NCBI RefSeq assembly: GCF_903893715.1
Contig: NZ_CAITNG010000086.1
Coordinates: 1 to 49,294, forward strand
Source of the DNA: an uncultured Mucilaginibacter sp.
GTDB taxonomy: Bacteria; Bacteroidota; Bacteroidia; Sphingobacteriales; Sphingobacteriaceae
Direction: 5' to 3'
DNA length: 49,294 nucleotides
The notes under the pieces were generated by a model. That model was not told the origin of the DNA. It made no database searches and saw only the letters and a list, made by a program, of their open reading frames with translations. The translations under genes were made by a program, and so were the position numbers. Below, one piece after another: positions 17,957 through 27,227 of the stretch; the first letter of the stretch is position 1; each line of letters opens with the position of its first letter.

Positions 17957-17991
17957 AAAGCGCCTTCAAATTTTTTGTGAGAAGGCGCTTT
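17957..17991 (-). terminator. Attenuator terminator upstream of ilvD
   Basis: Read on the minus strand, AAAGCGCCTTC (17991-17981) pairs perfectly over 11 bp with GAAGGCGCTTT (17967-17957). A T-run follows directly. It is a canonical intrinsic terminator between the leader peptide stop (18008) and ilvD (17921). Confidence 0.85.
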
Positions 17992-18029
17992 AGTTTATTA
18001 TGGTTTATTATTGGTTAAAACGCGTTCTC
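17979..18029 (-). promoter_or_regulatory. Candidate antiterminator pairing of the ilv leader
   Basis: The leader segment 18029-18016 (GAGAACGCGTTTTA) can pair with 17992-17979 (TAAAGCGCCTTCTC), the 5' arm of the terminator. Thirteen of 14 positions pair, including one G-U, with one mismatch. The leader segment overlaps codons 36-41 of the leader peptide. A ribosome paused upstream at Leu/Val codons would leave it free and block the terminator, while one reaching the stop would cover it. Counted by hand; no folding program was used. Confidence 0.7.
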
Positions 18030-18136
18030 TTTATTGGCACAGGCACCAGCGCCAGGTTGTTTTGAATACCCAGCAGGCTCAGCAAAAATCCATTGATGAC
18101 AGAAAAAAATCCTCTCATTTTGCTTATCATTTTCAT
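18008..18136 (-). CDS. Branched-chain amino-acid leader peptide (predicted, 42 aa)
   Basis: A short frame starts at ATG 18136 and stops at TAA 18008. It encodes 42 residues, of which 13 are Leu, Val or Ile. They are concentrated in FLLSLLGIQ (residues 17-25) and LALVPVPI (28-35). It ends 17 nt before an 11-bp intrinsic terminator that precedes ilvD, and its last codons overlap the predicted antiterminator arm. This is the arrangement of a transcription-attenuation leader that senses charged Leu/Val/Ile tRNA. Alternative starts are the second or third Met (residues 3 and 7). No homologue was checked. Confidence 0.75.
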   Translation of the reverse strand: MKMISKMRGFFSVINGFLLSLLGIQNNLALVPVPIKRTRFNQ

Positions 18137-18467
18137 GGGTTCAGTTTGTTTAAATTGTATAGCTGTAATTTAGGCTGTTTGATTTTAAGTATCAATAGGC
18201 CATGTCATTTATTTGTAATTAGTATATAATTTTGATATTTTGTAAATATCAGAATAAGATATTGATATTTTAGTATTTGTAGAATTTATAATTGCGTACC
18301 GTATACCAAAGTTAAATTCGGTATACGGTATAGTAAATGTTGTTTTGTGATTTTAGTCATAAATTCTGCTTAAATTTGGCTACTACCGAAAAAAATTTGC
18401 ATTTTTAGAGAGCAAAGCCTGTTAAACAATCCATGTATTTTTTATTGTAATTTGAAAGTGATTTTAC
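18137..18467. promoter_or_regulatory. Divergent control region between the ilv operon and a secreted hydrolase
   Basis: AT-rich and gene-free. It holds a perfect 11-bp inverted repeat, TACCGTATACC at 18297-18307 and GGTATACGGTA at 18320-18330, separated by 12 nt. Each arm contains the self-complementary GTATAC. A plus-strand promoter-like pair lies downstream: TTTG at 18344-18347 and TAAATTTG at 18371-18378 (spacer 23), about 90 nt before the hydrolase ATG. No clear promoter was found for the ilv leader on the minus strand. Confidence 0.5.
18297..18330. promoter_or_regulatory. Operator-like inverted repeat TACCGTATACC-N12-GGTATACGGTA
   Basis: Perfect 11-bp arms lie 14 nt upstream of the -33 element assigned to the gene at 18468. 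The geometry suits a dimeric transcription factor, or a stem in a longer transcript. The regulator is unknown and none is encoded nearby. Confidence 0.5.
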
Positions 18468-19844
18468 ATGAGGAAAATTACCTTAATCCTAATTTTTTCC
18501 TTCGTGTTTTGGGGTGGTTTTGCACAAAGCATTGAAGGTACCTGGTACGGCGCGTTGATGACGCCGGGCGGCAAGTTTGTGCTGGTTTTTCATATCAGCA
18601 AAGAGAATAACGAATACGCATCGACCATGGACAGCCCGGCGCAAAAACTCGTGGGTGTCCCGATGTTGGGTATATCTTTCGAAAGCAACGTGCTGACTAT
18701 GGGCGGCCCGGGCGGTGTTTTTATTTACAAAGGCAAATATAAGCCGGATAGTAATAAAGTGAGTGGTACTTTTAGCCAGGGCGGACTGGCTTTGCCCATG
18801 ACGCTTACCCGCGATTCGGCCAATACCCAGGTAAGGCGGCCGCAGGACCCGAAGGATTTTCCATATATAAGGGAAGAAGTAACGATAACGAATGCCAAAG
18901 CGGGTGTTCAGCTTGCCGGCACATTAACCATGCCCCGCAATAAGAAAGCTGAAAAAATAGTGGTATTGGTTACCGGGTCGGGCCCGGAGAACAGGGATGA
19001 GGAAATGTTTGACCATCGCCCTTTTTTGGTTTTGTCCGACTGGCTGACCAGAAACGGGATAGCCGTGCTGAGATGTGATGACCGGGGCGTTGGCAGTTCG
19101 ACCGGTGATTTTGCAAGCGCAACCACTTATGATTTTGCGGATGACGCCGAAGCGATAGTTAGTTATATTAAAACGCGCCCCGACCTTAAGGGGATGAAGG
19201 TAGGGCTGATAGGACATAGTGAGGGCGGTGTGATGGTATCAATAGCGGCATCGAGGAATAGTAATATAGATTTTGTGGTATTGCTTGCCGGGCCGGGCGT
19301 TCCATTGAAGCAAATTCTGCGCGAGGGTACCGCATTGTCGGCAAGTGAGAGCGCTGCCGCGATGGTAGACAAAGTATATGCCTATATAATAAAGAACCCC
19401 GGCTTAAGCGCCGCTGACATAGACAAAGGCATAGAGGCGCTGGTTTATAAAGAAGCCGCGAAATCGGCAGATGGTTTGGTACTGGGCATGCAACCCAAAA
19501 CATTGAGCGATATTTACAAAGGACAGAATTATTCGGGTACCTGGTTCCGGAAGTATGTGGCATTGGAGCCAACACAATTTATATCGAAACTGCAATGCCC
19601 CGTTTTGGCCATTAACGGCACATTGGATATGGTAGTGCGCTGCGATGAAAATTTGAAAGCCATTGAAGGCGCTTTACAAGCAGGCGGTAACAAGCATTTT
19701 GAAATAGCACCCATGACAGACCTGAACCACTTTTTTCAAAAAACAACGGCCGGGCCCATTGTGCCTTACGAGAAAATAGACGAAACCTTTAACCCGGCGG
19801 CCTTAAAAAAGGTGAGCGATTGGATAAATGGGTTAAAATTTTAA
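18468..19844 (+). CDS. Secreted alpha/beta hydrolase (S9-like) with N-terminal beta domain
   Basis: This 458-residue protein begins with a signal peptide (residues 1-19, ending FAQ). An N-terminal domain of about 20-125 (EGTWYGALMTPGG...) resembles the small beta-rich domain found before such hydrolases. The catalytic domain has VTGSGPENRDEE (oxyanion region, about 165), CDDRGVGSSTGDF (about 200) and the nucleophile elbow GHSEGG (Ser about 249). The catalytic Asp is probably in NGTLDMVV (about 386), and the His in DLNHFFQ near the C-terminus. An esterase or peptidase acting in the periplasm is likely; the substrate cannot be told. Convergent with atpC. Confidence 0.85.
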   Translation: MRKITLILIFSFVFWGGFAQSIEGTWYGALMTPGGKFVLVFHISKENNEYASTMDSPAQKLVGVPMLGISFESNVLTMGGPGGVFIYKGKYKPDSNKVSGTFSQGGLALPMTLTRDSANTQVRRPQDPKDFPYIREEVTITNAKAGVQLAGTLTMPRNKKAEKIVVLVTGSGPENRDEEMFDHRPFLVLSDWLTRNGIAVLRCDDRGVGSSTGDFASATTYDFADDAEAIVSYIKTRPDLKGMKVGLIGHSEGGVMVSIAASRNSNIDFVVLLAGPGVPLKQILREGTALSASESAAAMVDKVYAYIIKNPGLSAADIDKGIEALVYKEAAKSADGLVLGMQPKTLSDIYKGQNYSGTWFRKYVALEPTQFISKLQCPVLAINGTLDMVVRCDENLKAIEGALQAGGNKHFEIAPMTDLNHFFQKTTAGPIVPYEKIDETFNPAALKKVSDWINGLKF

Positions 19845-19862
19845 TTGTAGAAAATTAGAAAC

Positions 19863-19894
19863 AAAAAAGGCATCTTAATTAAGATGCCTTTTTT
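19863..19894. terminator. Bidirectional terminator between the hydrolase and atpC
   Basis: A perfect 32-nt palindrome has A6 on the left, core GGCATCTTAATTAAGATGCC and T6 on the right. It serves both convergent genes. Confidence 0.9.
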
Positions 19895-19910
19895 GATGAA
19901 AAAGAATAAC

Positions 19911-20159
19911 TTATTTGGCTGTTGCCGATTCGGCTAAAACCATTACATTGTTGTTCAACACTTCAACAACACCGCCTTTTACCAAAAAAACTTCTTCTTT
20001 GGCGCCTGTACGTACAATCACTTTGCCATCTTCCATTGTCGAGATGATAGGCGCGTGGTTGTTCAATATCTCGAACGAACCCATAGTACCCGGTACGGTT
20101 ACCGAACGCACTTCGCCTTCGTATATCTTTTTATCGGGTGTTAATATTTCTAAATTCAT
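19911..20159 (-). CDS. atpC: F1F0 ATP synthase subunit epsilon (short form)
   Basis: This 82-residue protein comprises only the N-terminal beta-sandwich domain, which binds the gamma subunit and c-ring in the central stalk: MNLEILTPDKKIYEGEVRSV, GSFEILNNHAPIIS, FLVKGGVVEVLNN. The C-terminal helical hairpin of E. coli epsilon (~139 aa) is absent. This is usual in Bacteroidota and means inhibition by the extended helix cannot occur. It lies 81 nt downstream of atpD, separated by a heptamer array. Confidence 0.93.
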   Translation of the reverse strand: MNLEILTPDKKIYEGEVRSVTVPGTMGSFEILNNHAPIISTMEDGKVIVRTGAKEEVFLVKGGVVEVLNNNVMVLAESATAK

Positions 20160-20164
20160 TTTTT

Positions 20165-20240
20165 TGCGTATTGCGTAGTGGGTATTGCGTAGTGCGATAT
20201 GAGAAGTTCAGTCTCAATACGTAATACGCATATCTCAATA

Positions 20241-20241
<1 letters not shown>
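20165..20241. repeat. Heptamer foldback array between atpD and atpC
   Basis: The run is in strict 7-nt register: TGCGTAT, TGCGTAG, TGGGTAT, TGCGTAG, TGCGATA, TGAGAAG, TTCAGTC, TCAATAC, GTAATAC, GCATATC, TCAATAC. The last four units are the inverse complement type of the first ones, so the tract can fold into an imperfect hairpin. It lies between two cotranscribed genes. Confidence 0.8.
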
Positions 20242-21791
<1,550 letters not shown>

Positions 21792-21815
21792 TTAACCATG
21801 CCCTGTTTCGGGTTG

Positions 21816-21845
21816 CAAAAATAAGCTTTTGTACCGATAATCAAA
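21816..21845 (-). promoter_or_regulatory. Promoter of atpDC
   Basis: On the minus strand, TTTG (21845-21842) and TATTTTTG (21823-21816) are separated by 18 nt. They match the Bacteroidota -33 TTTG / -7 TAnnTTTG consensus. Transcription would begin near 21809, leaving a ~65-nt leader before atpD. Confidence 0.55.
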
Positions 21846-21906
21846 CACTTCGATAAAAGAATTTGTTACCGTTTAAAATTTAAGGTTTGACCCTAAAAAA
21901 TATTTA

Positions 21907-21946
21907 AAAAATTACTATGTTAGCATAGTAATTTTTATTATGTTTG
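21907..21946 (+). promoter_or_regulatory. Operator-like 13-bp inverted repeat beside a -7 box, upstream of the FadL-type gene
   Basis: AAAAATTACTATG (21907-21919) and CATAGTAATTTTT (21924-21936) are perfect inverted repeats around TTAG. A -7 box TATGTTTG lies at 21939-21946, and the repeat occupies the place of the -33 element. This position suits a repressor or activator site controlling the FadL-SGNH pair. A MarR/TetR-size dimer would fit; the protein is unknown. Confidence 0.6.
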
Positions 21947-21990
21947 CATACCAATTACCTTTTACTGGATAAAACCAAAAAAAACCAATT

Positions 21991-23214
21991 ATGAGAAAAT
22001 TACTACTACTGGCCTTAGTGGTATTGCCTTTTTTAGGTATGTCACAAGGCTTCCAGGTCAATTTGCACGGAGAAAAGCAGATTGGTATGGGCCACACAGG
22101 CACAGGCTTGTTGCAGGACGGTGCATCTGTTCTGTTTAACCCCGGCGCGGTAGCCATGCTGCCCGAAAACTACATTCAGGGAGGTATAAACCCTTTGTTT
22201 TTTGAGTCATCGTTTTTAGCAGCGGGCTCAAGCCAACAAGAAAACACATCGAACCAGGTAGCTACACCCTTTAATATTTATGGTGTATGGGGGCCAAAGC
22301 ACTCCAACCTTAAATTTGGCATGGGTATTTATACACCTTTTGGCGGCTTAACCAACTGGGGCAATACCTGGAGCGGCAAATACGTGTTGGAAAGCCTCAA
22401 CCTGAAGGCCATCTACTTTCAACCAACCATAAGCTACAAATTGTGCGACGCCATCAGCGTGGGTGCAGGCTTTGTTTACGATTACGGCAGCGTTGATTTG
22501 ACCCAGGCTATACCATTGGCCAACTCAAACGGACAAGATGGCCAAGCTGAATTAAAAGGCAGCGGGCACGGTACCGGTTATAACGTGGGCGTATTCATTA
22601 AAGCAAGTAGTAAACTGACTTTCGGTATAGATTACCGCTCGCAGGTTACCACCACCATCAGCAATGCACCGGCTACTTTTACAGTTCCGGCTTCGTTGGC
22701 AACAAGTTTCCCATCGCCTAATACATTTACTTCATCTATTCCACTGCCGGCTACCAGTTCTTTGGGTATTGGCTACTCGCCAAGTAAAGACTGGACCGTT
22801 GCTTTTGACTTTAACTGGGTAATGTGGTCGGTTTATAAAACTTTGGAGTTTGATTACGGAACCACTACACCGGCATTGCAAAACACCGTATCGGCACGTA
22901 ACTATCAGGATGCATACGATTTTAGGGCAGGCGCGCAGTATCAGGCCGATGCCAAAACCTTTATCCGTTTTGGTGGCGGTTATGCCACAACAGCAGTTAA
23001 GGATGGTTATGTAACACCCGAGGCACCCGATGCCAACCGCGTTTACGGAACTGTTGGCATAGGCATAAAAGCGATGAAAAACCTGGATATCGACGCAGCG
23101 TTTGAATTTGAGCATTTAATGAGCCGTACGCAAACTAACCTGCAGAGCAACCTGTCGGGTACCTTCCAAACCAACGTATATATACCGGGCGTATCATTGG
23201 CCTATCACTGGTAA
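21991..23214 (+). CDS. Outer-membrane transporter of the OmpP1/FadL/TodX family
   Basis: The 407-residue protein starts with a signal peptide (1-19, LLLLALVVLPFLGMSQG). It continues with the family hallmark GFQVNLHGEKQIGMGHTG, in which the N-terminal hatch plugs the barrel. Alternating beta-strand sequence rich in Gly, Tyr and Asn follows. It ends in an aromatic residue (AYHW), the usual barrel terminus for BAM-mediated insertion. FadL-type barrels import hydrophobic compounds such as long-chain fatty acids. An SGNH lipoprotein gene starts 11 nt downstream, so the pair probably releases and takes up lipid-like molecules. An operator-like repeat lies upstream. Confidence 0.88.
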   Translation: MRKLLLLALVVLPFLGMSQGFQVNLHGEKQIGMGHTGTGLLQDGASVLFNPGAVAMLPENYIQGGINPLFFESSFLAAGSSQQENTSNQVATPFNIYGVWGPKHSNLKFGMGIYTPFGGLTNWGNTWSGKYVLESLNLKAIYFQPTISYKLCDAISVGAGFVYDYGSVDLTQAIPLANSNGQDGQAELKGSGHGTGYNVGVFIKASSKLTFGIDYRSQVTTTISNAPATFTVPASLATSFPSPNTFTSSIPLPATSSLGIGYSPSKDWTVAFDFNWVMWSVYKTLEFDYGTTTPALQNTVSARNYQDAYDFRAGAQYQADAKTFIRFGGGYATTAVKDGYVTPEAPDANRVYGTVGIGIKAMKNLDIDAAFEFEHLMSRTQTNLQSNLSGTFQTNVYIPGVSLAYHW

Positions 23215-23224
23215 CATAAATTAG

Positions 23225-24547
23225 ATGAACATGAAGAACTTTAAAAATTACTTATATATACTGGCGGCATCGGTGCTTTTTGCAGCTTGCAAGCCGGTTA
23301 TCACTACGCCAACCGCTACATCAGGGTCGGCAAACTTTACACGCTACATAGCGGTAGGTAACTCGTTAACCGCAGGTTATGCCGATGGTGGTTTATACCT
23401 GGCAGGGCAATTAAACTCGTATCCCAGCATTATCGCGCAGCAAATGCAGATAGTTGGCGCGGGCAGCTTTACGCAGCCCTTGTTTAGCCCAAGCCAGGCC
23501 AGTGGTACAGGTTACCAAAAGCTGACCGGTTTTGATGCGAGCGGCAACCCACAACTAACCGCAGTTGCGGCAACAGCCGTAAGGGGTACCATTACCTTAC
23601 CGGGATTAGGCACCATACCATTGTTTACCAAGTATACCGGAGCTTTAGAGAACTATGGTGTACCGGGCATTAAGCTGAACGACATTGATAACCCGGCTTA
23701 TGGTAACGGCAACCCGTACTACGAGCGTTTGTTGCCTGGCAACTCGCCAACCAATACCACACAGTACCTTGATTTTATTACAGCGCAACCATTTACCTTT
23801 TTTACTAACTGGTTGGGTAATAACGATGCCTTGGCCTATGCTACCAGCGGCGGCGCCGGCGATGTGCTAACCGATGTAGGTACCTTTAGCAGTAAATACA
23901 CTACCTTGATAAGCAGGTTAACCGCCAACGGCCAAAAAGGCGCCTGCGCCACTATACCCGACGTAACTACCATACCTTATTTTAATACGGTAACGTATGC
24001 TGCTATTTTAGCCGGGGTGCAAAAATCGATTCCAAGTATTCAGAATATTTATATTTTGGCTGCTGATCCAATCGGCACTAATTATGCATACCGACCAGCT
24101 ACCGCGAGCGACTTATTTGTTTTAACCTTCCCTACCAGCCTTATCGGTTCAACTACTGCAGGTGTTGGTACATACCCTTACGGTTTAGACCCGCGTAACC
24201 CTATCGAGTCTAAATATGTGTTGGATGCCAATGAAATTGCTTTGGTTAGAAGCCATGTGGCATCTTTTAATAACACCATTAAATCGGTGGCATCATCAAA
24301 AGGGCTGGCAGTGTTTGATGCGTTTACCTTCCTGTCAAATATTAAAGCCAATGGCTATTTGATAAACGGTTTGAGTTTAAACTCCAACTATATCAGCGGG
24401 GGCATATTTTCGCTGGATGGGGTGCATTTAACCCCGCGTGGTTATGCCATTGTGGCCAATCAGTTTATTACGGCTATCAATAACCAATATGGTTCGAACA
24501 TACCGCTGGCCAATGTTTCGGCTTACAATGGTGTGATGTTCCCATAA
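23225..24547 (+). CDS. SGNH/GDSL-type hydrolase lipoprotein
   Basis: This 440-residue protein has a lipoprotein signal with lipobox VLFAAC (Cys22). Block I is AVGNSLTAGYADGG, with the nucleophilic Ser of GNSL at about residue 49. Block III is NWLGNNDAL (about 200), providing the oxyanion Asn. The C-terminal Asp-His pair is DGVHLTPRGYA (Asp398, His401). All four SGNH blocks are therefore visible. It probably cleaves esters at the outer membrane and cooperates with the preceding FadL-type transporter (11-nt gap, same strand). A terminator follows. Confidence 0.87.
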   Translation: MNMKNFKNYLYILAASVLFAACKPVITTPTATSGSANFTRYIAVGNSLTAGYADGGLYLAGQLNSYPSIIAQQMQIVGAGSFTQPLFSPSQASGTGYQKLTGFDASGNPQLTAVAATAVRGTITLPGLGTIPLFTKYTGALENYGVPGIKLNDIDNPAYGNGNPYYERLLPGNSPTNTTQYLDFITAQPFTFFTNWLGNNDALAYATSGGAGDVLTDVGTFSSKYTTLISRLTANGQKGACATIPDVTTIPYFNTVTYAAILAGVQKSIPSIQNIYILAADPIGTNYAYRPATASDLFVLTFPTSLIGSTTAGVGTYPYGLDPRNPIESKYVLDANEIALVRSHVASFNNTIKSVASSKGLAVFDAFTFLSNIKANGYLINGLSLNSNYISGGIFSLDGVHLTPRGYAIVANQFITAINNQYGSNIPLANVSAYNGVMFP

Positions 24548-24590
24548 CAAGAGTTTGTTTGATTTGATATAAAGTTTGATTGAGTGAGAG

Positions 24591-24635
24591 CCGCCCTGTC
24601 CCGATAGCTATCGGGATATTGGGGCGGTTTTTTTT
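24591..24635 (+). terminator. Terminator after the FadL-SGNH pair, containing a dispersed palindrome
   Basis: CCGCCC (24591-24596) pairs with GGGCGG (24622-24627) and is followed by eight T. The hairpin encloses TCCCGATAGCTATCGGGA (24599-24616), an 18-nt palindrome that also occurs at 28968-28985 and 49008-49025. Confidence 0.85.
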
Positions 24636-24637
24636 GT

Positions 24638-24856
24638 TCAATCATTCCACAGTTCGGAATATGGAATCCCTTTCAGCTTACTGTCTTTTATTAATAGAGC
24701 TTCCTTGTATCCCCGTTTTAGCGATTTAAATTCGTATGTATTAAGGTCATCATCCGAATGCATATAGATATCGCCACCTGCATTTGTAACAAGTGAAGAA
24801 ATAGTTGATATAACTTCTGAGTTATTGTCAGGAAGGTGAATAGTTAGCGTTATCAT
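24638..24856 (-). CDS. Small protein of unknown function (72 aa)
   Basis: The protein begins MITLTIHLPDNNSEVISTISSLVTNAGGD, a beta-helix-beta-like pattern, and ends KLKGIPYSELWND. Short acidic proteins of this shape are seen among antitoxin-like proteins, but no toxin gene is adjacent and no family is recognised. It begins 7 nt after the stop of the alpha/beta hydrolase gene on the same strand and is probably co-transcribed with it. No signal peptide. Confidence 0.55.
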   Translation of the reverse strand: MITLTIHLPDNNSEVISTISSLVTNAGGDIYMHSDDDLNTYEFKSLKRGYKEALLIKDSKLKGIPYSELWND

Positions 24857-24863
24857 AATGGTA

Positions 24864-25730
24864 CTATTGGTCCAAAAACTGTAACACCTTTTTCATCAGC
24901 GATACCCGTTTGTTGCTGAAAGGATGGTCGGTATCCCAAACCTGGTAATCGAAGTAGGTTTTGTGGCCTGTTTTTATCGCATCGGCAATGGGTTTGTTGC
25001 GGGTATGCTCGTCGAGCATCACAATTTGTTTGTTGGCGAGGGCTTTGCCGTCGTTGGTTAAATCGTAAAATGATGGATTGGTCATTACCGCGCCAAACAG
25101 TTCGGCACCCGTAGTGTTCAATACAAAAGATGGTTCATTATCGTTTGCTTTGATGATGTTTTCGAGCTCCTGTGCATTTTTGGCTGCTTTTACCTCCCCA
25201 TAAATATTCCAGGTGGATAAGGCGAAACCTTTTTTAACTCCAGGCAATTGTTGCAGGGCCTTTAAGCATATCCAGCCGCCCATGCTATGCCCAAAGAGTG
25301 CCATGTTAGCGGTATCGATTTGCAGCGCATCGGCATTTTTTTTGCAGTAAGCTACAGCATTTACCACGTCCTCCACACAGTTTTTAAAGCTGAACTTGCC
25401 GGGACTGCCCCAGGAGCCGCGGTAATCGAAATAGATAACGTTCCAACCGTGGGCGCGTACCACTTGTGCCAGGTCGAGGTTTTTTTCGTTGCCGGGGTAG
25501 CCGTGCAGCATCAACAGAGTAGGGTGTTTTTGTTTGCCGTTGGGTGTATACATAAAACCCTGTAAGGTGCTGCCGGCCGATGGGATGATCAGTTCTTTAA
25601 AACCGGCATGCGCGTTTTTGTCCCAGGTGAGGTTATGCAGTACGATAACGTCCTTGTCAGACTGACAAAAAGCTGTTTTAAATATTAGAATTCCAACAAT
25701 TGTAAGCAATAAACGCAGGTTTTTTTTCAT
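24864..25730 (-). CDS. Secreted alpha/beta hydrolase (prolyl-oligopeptidase-like fold)
   Basis: A 288-residue protein with a signal peptide (about 1-22, ending AFCQ). It has MLHGYPGNEKN (oxyanion HG motif, about 75), YFDYRGSWGSPG, the nucleophile elbow FGHSMGG (about 147) and a C-terminal DTDHPF carrying the likely catalytic His. The Asp is probably in MLDEHT (about 237). The order suits S9-type or dienelactone-hydrolase-like serine hydrolases. The substrate is unknown. It may form a unit with the downstream 72-residue gene. Confidence 0.82.
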   Translation of the reverse strand: MKKNLRLLLTIVGILIFKTAFCQSDKDVIVLHNLTWDKNAHAGFKELIIPSAGSTLQGFMYTPNGKQKHPTLLMLHGYPGNEKNLDLAQVVRAHGWNVIYFDYRGSWGSPGKFSFKNCVEDVVNAVAYCKKNADALQIDTANMALFGHSMGGWICLKALQQLPGVKKGFALSTWNIYGEVKAAKNAQELENIIKANDNEPSFVLNTTGAELFGAVMTNPSFYDLTNDGKALANKQIVMLDEHTRNKPIADAIKTGHKTYFDYQVWDTDHPFSNKRVSLMKKVLQFLDQ

Positions 25731-25800
25731 GAGAAATAATTGTTATTAAACATTAGCTATTCAGAAAACGGTAATACTAAGTTTGAATTTATTTGGATAA

Positions 25801-26214
25801 TTATCGAGTGAATTTGAAGCTTAATAAAAAAAACATCCAAATCAGTAAAATGCTAACGATACTTACCCAAAAGTATCGTTGCTTTTTATCCGAATTAAAA
25901 TCATCAAATTCGGCAAAGTACGCTACATATTTACTGTTCTTGAATAAAAGAAAATAGTTAAATAAAAAAGCTGGCAATATTATAGTACCTAAAAACAATG
26001 CACCGTTGGTTTGATTTTTAAATGACCAATCACTTAGTGACTCATGGAAAAATAACTGGCAAACATTGAATAGCGCCCAATCTATATTCATGACTAAAAT
26101 TCCCATAAAGGACCCTGCATGAATAGTAGGGTTTGTGAAAGATTGGTTTTTTAAAAATCGATAGACAGAGTAGTGTAAGACATTCCAATACCAAACAAAG
26201 TTTCTTGATTTCAT
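25801..26214 (-). CDS. Hypothetical membrane protein (about 137 aa)
   Basis: From the ATG at 26214 the protein has three hydrophobic segments (about 30-48 MGILVMNIDWALFNVC, 70-90 LFLGTIILPAFLFNYFLL, 115-133 FWVSIVSILLIWMFFLLSF) and basic ends. The longer frame to 26247 starts with TTG inside the upstream reductase stop and is less likely. Composition is AT-rich compared with its neighbours, suggesting an accessory gene. No family is recognised. Confidence 0.55.
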   Translation of the reverse strand: MKSRNFVWYWNVLHYSVYRFLKNQSFTNPTIHAGSFMGILVMNIDWALFNVCQLFFHESLSDWSFKNQTNGALFLGTIILPAFLFNYFLLFKNSKYVAYFAEFDDFNSDKKQRYFWVSIVSILLIWMFFLLSFKFTR

Positions 26215-26243
26215 GAGGCAATTTATCGATTTTTTATTTGGCG

Positions 26244-27227
26244 TCAATCACCAAAAGTCAGTACGATTTTACCAATGTGTTCGCTGCTTTCCATCAGGCG
26301 GTGTGCACCGGCCACATCCCCGAAAGGGAAAGTTTTATAAAGCACAGGCTTTATTTGGCCCGATGCCAACAGCGGCCATATGTGTTGCTCCAAATTTCGG
26401 GCGATAGTGCTTTTAAAGGCCGTATCGCGCACACGCAAAGCCGAGCCGGTAATGGTGAGGCGCTTATGCGTAATGAGGTTGAGGTCGATTGTCGCATCTT
26501 TGCCTTTGAGTGCGCTTATCACCACCAGGCGCCCATCGTAGCCTAATGATTTGATATTGTCGGGGGTATAATCGCCGCCAACCATATCGAGAATCACGTT
26601 GACACCTTTGCTGCCGGTCAGTAGTTTGATGGCATCCCTAAAGTTTTCGGTTTTATAGTTGATGGCTTTTGTGGCGCCCAACTGTTCGCAAAACTTGCAT
26701 TTCTCGTCGCTGCCTGCGGTAATATATACCGTGCTGCCCAAAGCTTTTGCCATTTGTATGGCCGCCACGCCGATGCCACTGGTGCCGCCGTGCACTAATA
26801 ATGTTTCGCCGGGCAGTAGTTTAGCGCGGTCGAACACGTTGCTCCACACCGTAAAATAAGTTTCGGGCAGGGATGCTGCTTCGGCTAAGGAGAGGTTTTC
26901 GGGTATGGGCAGGCACTGGCCTTCGGGAATGGTACAATACTCCGCATAGCCGCCACCACTTACCAGTCCGCAAACTTTATCGCCAATGTGCCAACGTTCA
27001 ACGCCTTCGCCAAGGGCGGTGATGGTGCCGGCTATTTCCAGTCCCGGAATATCCGATGCTCCCGGCGGGGGCGGGTAAATGCCTTTGCGTTGAGCGATGT
27101 CGGGGCGGTTAATGCCCGCGGCTGCTACTTTTATGAGTACTTCGCCGGCCGCTGGTTGGGGTGTGGGGCATTGGCCTATTTCGAAAACTTCGGGACCGCC
27201 GGGTTGGGGGATGATGATGGCTTTCAT
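26244..27227 (-). CDS. NAD(P)H:quinone oxidoreductase (zinc-independent MDR family)
   Basis: A 327-residue medium-chain dehydrogenase/reductase. The N-terminal GroES-like domain has MKAIIIPQPGGPEVFEIG and AAAGINRPDIAQRKGIYPPPPG (about 35-55). The Rossmann domain has LVHGGTSGIGVAAIQMAKALG (about 140-160) for the NADPH cofactor. Zinc ligands of alcohol dehydrogenases are absent, so it belongs with QOR/PIG3-type reductases that reduce quinones or enones. Cytosolic. Confidence 0.9.
   Translation of the reverse strand: MKAIIIPQPGGPEVFEIGQCPTPQPAAGEVLIKVAAAGINRPDIAQRKGIYPPPPGASDIPGLEIAGTITALGEGVERWHIGDKVCGLVSGGGYAEYCTIPEGQCLPIPENLSLAEAASLPETYFTVWSNVFDRAKLLPGETLLVHGGTSGIGVAAIQMAKALGSTVYITAGSDEKCKFCEQLGATKAINYKTENFRDAIKLLTGSKGVNVILDMVGGDYTPDNIKSLGYDGRLVVISALKGKDATIDLNLITHKRLTITGSALRVRDTAFKSTIARNLEQHIWPLLASGQIKPVLYKTFPFGDVAGAHRLMESSEHIGKIVLTFGD

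Noticed and set aside
18011..18229. 72-aa plus-strand ORF opposite the ilv leader
   Set aside because: Antisense to the leader peptide and AT-rich; the minus-strand leader with its terminator explains the region better.
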